A program made the translations under genes and the position numbers. The notes beneath the pieces are model-generated. The model worked only from the letters and a program-made list of their open reading frames with translations. It did not search any database and was not told the DNA's origin. Shown one piece after another: positions 61,659-64,000 of a DNA stretch of 64,000 bases (positions are counted from its first letter, which is position 1; every line of letters starts with the position of its first letter). The stretch comes from Billgrantia tianxiuensis. Its GTDB lineage: Bacteria > Pseudomonadota > Gammaproteobacteria > Pseudomonadales > Halomonadaceae. Location of the stretch: positions 2,108,001 through 2,172,000 of the forward strand of contig NZ_CP035042.1 in the NCBI RefSeq assembly GCF_009834345.1, in the 5' to 3' direction.

Positions 61659-62627
61659 ATGACTCCACTCTACGATAGAGATGGCTGGCTATGGCTGGAC
61701 GGCGAGTGGCAGCCATGGCGCGAGGCCCAGACCCACCTGCTGACTCACACCCTGCACTACGGCATGGGCTGCTTCGAGGGCGTGCGCGCCTATGCCGGAG
61801 AGCAGGGAACGCACCTGTTTCGCGTTGCCGAGCATACCCGGCGCCTGCTCGACAGTGCCCATGCGCTGGACATCCCGGTCGCCTTCGACGAAGCGGAGCT
61901 GATCGAGGCCCAGCGGCAATGCCTGGTACGCAACGAGCTGCGTAACGCTTATCTCAAGCCTACTGTGTTCTTTGGCGCCGAAGGGCTTGGACTGCGGGCC
62001 AAAGATCTTTCCGTGCACGTGATGATCGCTGCCTGGAACCTTGGCGACTACATCTCAGCGGAAGCGGCTTCGCTCGGCCTGCGGGCGCTGACCTCTTCCT
62101 GGGCACGCCACCACGTCAACATCAGCCTGTGCCGGGCCAAGACCAACGGCCACTACGTCAACTCCATGCTGGCGCTCAACACTGCCGTGAAGGCGGGCTT
62201 CGACGAGACGATCATGCTCGACCCCGAGGGCTACGTGGCCGAAGCATCCGCGGCGAACGTATTCCTGCTGCGCGACGGTGTGCTGCATACGCCGGAGGTT
62301 ACCTCCTGCCTGCAGGGCATCACCCGCGACAGCGTGATTCAACTGGCACGCGATGTACTGGGCATCGAGGTGAGGGAGCGGCGCGTCACTCGCGACGAGC
62401 TGTATACCGCCGATGAAGCCTTCGTCACCGGCACCGCCGCTGAGATCCTGCCGCTGCGGGAGCTCGACGGAAGGCATGTCGGCGCGCGTGCCGGTGCACC
62501 CCTTCCGGCACAGCCGATCGCCGAGGATTCGGTCACGGCCCAGCTACAGGGTCTGTATCGAAGGGTCACCCGCGCCGAGCTGGATGACGGGCTGCATGTA
62601 TTCGCGCCATGGCTGACGCCGGTCTAA
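61659..62627 (+). CDS. ilvE: Branched-chain amino acid aminotransferase-family (class IV) enzyme
   Basis: A 322-residue fold-type IV PLP aminotransferase: LTHTLHYGMGCFEGVRAY, PLP lysine in SLCRAKTNGHYVNSMLALNTA, EASAANVFLLRDG, PEVTSCLQGITRDSVIQLAR, and FVTGTAAEILPL. The full set matches IlvE; in this operon it may transaminate the amino acid or keto acid made by the cyclodeaminase. The start at 61659 (GAGGAAG ahead) is chosen over longer in-frame starts. Confidence 0.88.
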   Translation: MTPLYDRDGWLWLDGEWQPWREAQTHLLTHTLHYGMGCFEGVRAYAGEQGTHLFRVAEHTRRLLDSAHALDIPVAFDEAELIEAQRQCLVRNELRNAYLKPTVFFGAEGLGLRAKDLSVHVMIAAWNLGDYISAEAASLGLRALTSSWARHHVNISLCRAKTNGHYVNSMLALNTAVKAGFDETIMLDPEGYVAEASAANVFLLRDGVLHTPEVTSCLQGITRDSVIQLARDVLGIEVRERRVTRDELYTADEAFVTGTAAEILPLRELDGRHVGARAGAPLPAQPIAEDSVTAQLQGLYRRVTRAELDDGLHVFAPWLTPV

Positions 62628-62718
62628 GCCGTTTGTCTGGTCGGGTCCCGCCGCTCCGAGACACGCATCGCCTTGCATAGCTGCTAATATGGCCGCACCT
62701 CGGAGATAGTGGGATGAA

Positions 62719-63741
62719 ATGGCTCAGACAATCGTAGGATTCTCGTTTAGTGTGCTGTTGGCGTTGGCCATGGCTTGGGGGGCTGCCGCACTGTGGTTTC
62801 GCTTGCCATGGTCGCGGAACAAGCGACGCCTGGCCGTGGCCTGTTGGGGAATTCTCGCCCTGGGGCTGTTGCTATTGGGGTTGCACGGGGAGTGGCTGGC
62901 GAACGCTACCCAACTGCTGCTGGTGAGCGCGCTCTTGACCTGGTGGTTTCGTTTGCAGCCCACCCACGATCGGCCCTGGTCCGATGACGTGGCCTACCTG
63001 GCCACCGGTGAGGTTCGGGACAACCAACTGACGCTGCATCACGTTCGCGACTTCGACTGGCGTACTCGCGACGAGGCCGAGGTGAGCTGGGAAGCGCGCA
63101 GCTACGATCTGGATCGCCTCGATTCGGTCGACATGATCGTATCCAGTTGGGGCCGCCCCGGGGTCGCCCATGTGATGATCTCGTTCGGCTTCGAAGGGGA
63201 GCGGTTCGTGGTTTTCTCGGTGGAGGTAAGACGCCTGAAGGGCGAGCGCTTCTCCGAGATTGGCGGTTTCTTCCGCCAATACGAGCTCGCCATCGTGGCG
63301 GCCGACGAGCGCGACGCGGTGGGCCTGCGCGCCAAGGTCCGCGGTGAACGGGTTTCACTGTTCCGCCTGACCATGTCGCGTAATGCCATGCGTTCGCTGC
63401 TGCTTGCCTACGTAGAGGAGGCCAATGCGCTGGCCGAATCCCCACGTTTCTACAATACCATTACCGCCAATTGCACCACGCTGATCTTCGCCATGGCACG
63501 GGAAATCGGGGCCCGCCTACCGCTGGACTACCGCCTGCTGGTGACTGACAGGTTGCCGGGATATGCGTTCAAGGTCGGTGGGCTGTGGCCTGGTTATACG
63601 TTGCCCGAGCTGGAGGCGAGCGGAAGAATCGACGAGCAGGCGCGCCAGGTGCATCGCGACCCCGCATACTCCCGACTCATCCGCCGGAGCGTGCCGGGTT
63701 GGGCGCCATCCGAGGAACGGCAACTAGCCCGAAACAGCTAG
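62719..63741 (+). CDS. DUF4105 (Lnb N-terminal periplasmic-like) membrane protein
   Basis: A 340-residue protein: two to three N-terminal membrane helices (IVGFSFSVLLALAMAWGAAALWF; LAVACWGILALGLLLLGL), then a soluble domain with VAHVMISFGFEGERFVVFSVEVRRLKGE and the motif YNTITANCTTLIF whose Cys is the conserved residue of DUF4105. This domain was linked to lipoprotein intramolecular acyl transfer (Lnb) in some bacteria. The ATG at 62719 is used; an overlapping ATG at 62714 is in another frame. It is the last gene in the window. Confidence 0.82.
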   Translation: MAQTIVGFSFSVLLALAMAWGAAALWFRLPWSRNKRRLAVACWGILALGLLLLGLHGEWLANATQLLLVSALLTWWFRLQPTHDRPWSDDVAYLATGEVRDNQLTLHHVRDFDWRTRDEAEVSWEARSYDLDRLDSVDMIVSSWGRPGVAHVMISFGFEGERFVVFSVEVRRLKGERFSEIGGFFRQYELAIVAADERDAVGLRAKVRGERVSLFRLTMSRNAMRSLLLAYVEEANALAESPRFYNTITANCTTLIFAMAREIGARLPLDYRLLVTDRLPGYAFKVGGLWPGYTLPELEASGRIDEQARQVHRDPAYSRLIRRSVPGWAPSEERQLARNS

Positions 63742-64000
63742 TCCGAACCGCTAGCTCGAAACCGCTAGCCACAAACAAAGAGCGCCACGGGCACGAGGCC
63801 TCGTGGCGCATGTCTCCCTGGGCATGGTCCATCATGCCGACTTTCCTGCACCGGCTTCCTGCCCGGTCGCATCCGTGTCGCAGCTCGACAGTATCCCTTG
63901 TCTTTCCCCCTGCCGGGGCATGAGCCTTTATCTCATCGACAAGTGACATCGCCGTGACGGCGCGGTGATAAAAGGTCGATAAAGGCATATCGAAGCCTAG
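63742..64000. other. Terminal intergenic stretch with inverted repeat
   Basis: About 260 bases with no credible gene. GCGCCACG (63782-63789) pairs with CGTGGCGC (63802-63809), and the palindrome CACGAGGCCTCGTG occurs at 63792-63805. These could be a terminator for the DUF4105 gene. A minus-strand 103-codon frame overlaps it but has no recognisable content. Confidence 0.45.

Noticed and set aside
63677-63988. 103-codon minus-strand frame at the window end
   Set aside because: It overlaps the DUF4105 gene end, has no recognisable family pattern and no ribosome site; likely a shadow.

Overview
The window is GC-rich, densely packed gammaproteobacterial DNA. TRAP transporter, GltS, EamA, pirin and truncated-globin genes suggest a free-living marine or halophilic lineage, possibly Halomonadaceae. 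That placement is inference only: there is no rRNA or ribosomal marker here.

Region 1 (1-11.5 kb) is one end of an Hrp1-type type III secretion locus like that of Pseudomonas syringae. It holds the tail of hrpE, then hrpF-hrpG-hrcC-hrpT-hrpV in the P. syringae hrpC-operon order, a convergent dspF/avrE pair encoding a CesT-type chaperone and an AvrE/DspE-family giant effector, and the ECF sigma factor gene hrpL. Perfect hrp boxes (GGAACC-N15-CCACNNA) lie before hrpF and before avrE, so the HrpL circuit looks complete. An AT-rich spacer, a lower-GC LysR gene and a gene-poor stretch (11.5-12.8 kb) look like the island edge.

Region 2 (12.8-22.5 kb) has a minus-strand operon (BTAD regulator, DUF4242 protein, OsmC protein, flavin monooxygenase), a cysteine synthase-glutaredoxin fusion, a peroxidase-related protein, a TetR/truncated-haemoglobin pair with matching operators, and a divergent TetR/metallo-beta-lactamase pair with its own operators.

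Region 3 (22.5-30.8 kb) is an AcoR-like sigma54 activator divergent from an operon that starts at a good -24/-12 promoter. The operon encodes a Tat-exported small subunit, a GMC dehydrogenase, a TPP-dependent E1 (alpha and beta), a free-standing lipoyl domain, an E2 catalytic protein lacking its own lipoyl domain, and a lipoate ligase.

Region 4 (30.9-43.6 kb) is an aromatic and hydroaromatic catabolic cluster: a TRAP transporter, a carboxymuconolactone-decarboxylase-like protein, a lower meta-cleavage pathway, an extradiol dioxygenase, a GntR regulator, and dehydroshikimate dehydratase, dehydroquinase and shikimate/quinate dehydrogenase. It can be read as quinate/shikimate -> dehydroshikimate -> protocatechuate -> meta cleavage -> pyruvate + acetyl-CoA, with some steps not encoded here.

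Region 5 (43.6-64 kb) holds housekeeping and accessory genes: GltS, CorA, two AraC regulators, EamA and MFS transporters, a patatin, a pirin/isochorismatase operon with a divergent LysR, twin small lipoproteins, an amine-catabolism-like cluster (two histone-deacetylase-fold amidohydrolases, RidA, ornithine-cyclodeaminase family, aminotransferase), and a DUF4105 protein.

Eight otherwise well-conserved genes are broken by a total of twelve apparent single-base deletions, mostly in short G or C runs, all shifting the frame the same way. This looks more like systematic sequence error than gene decay. These genes are annotated across the breaks.
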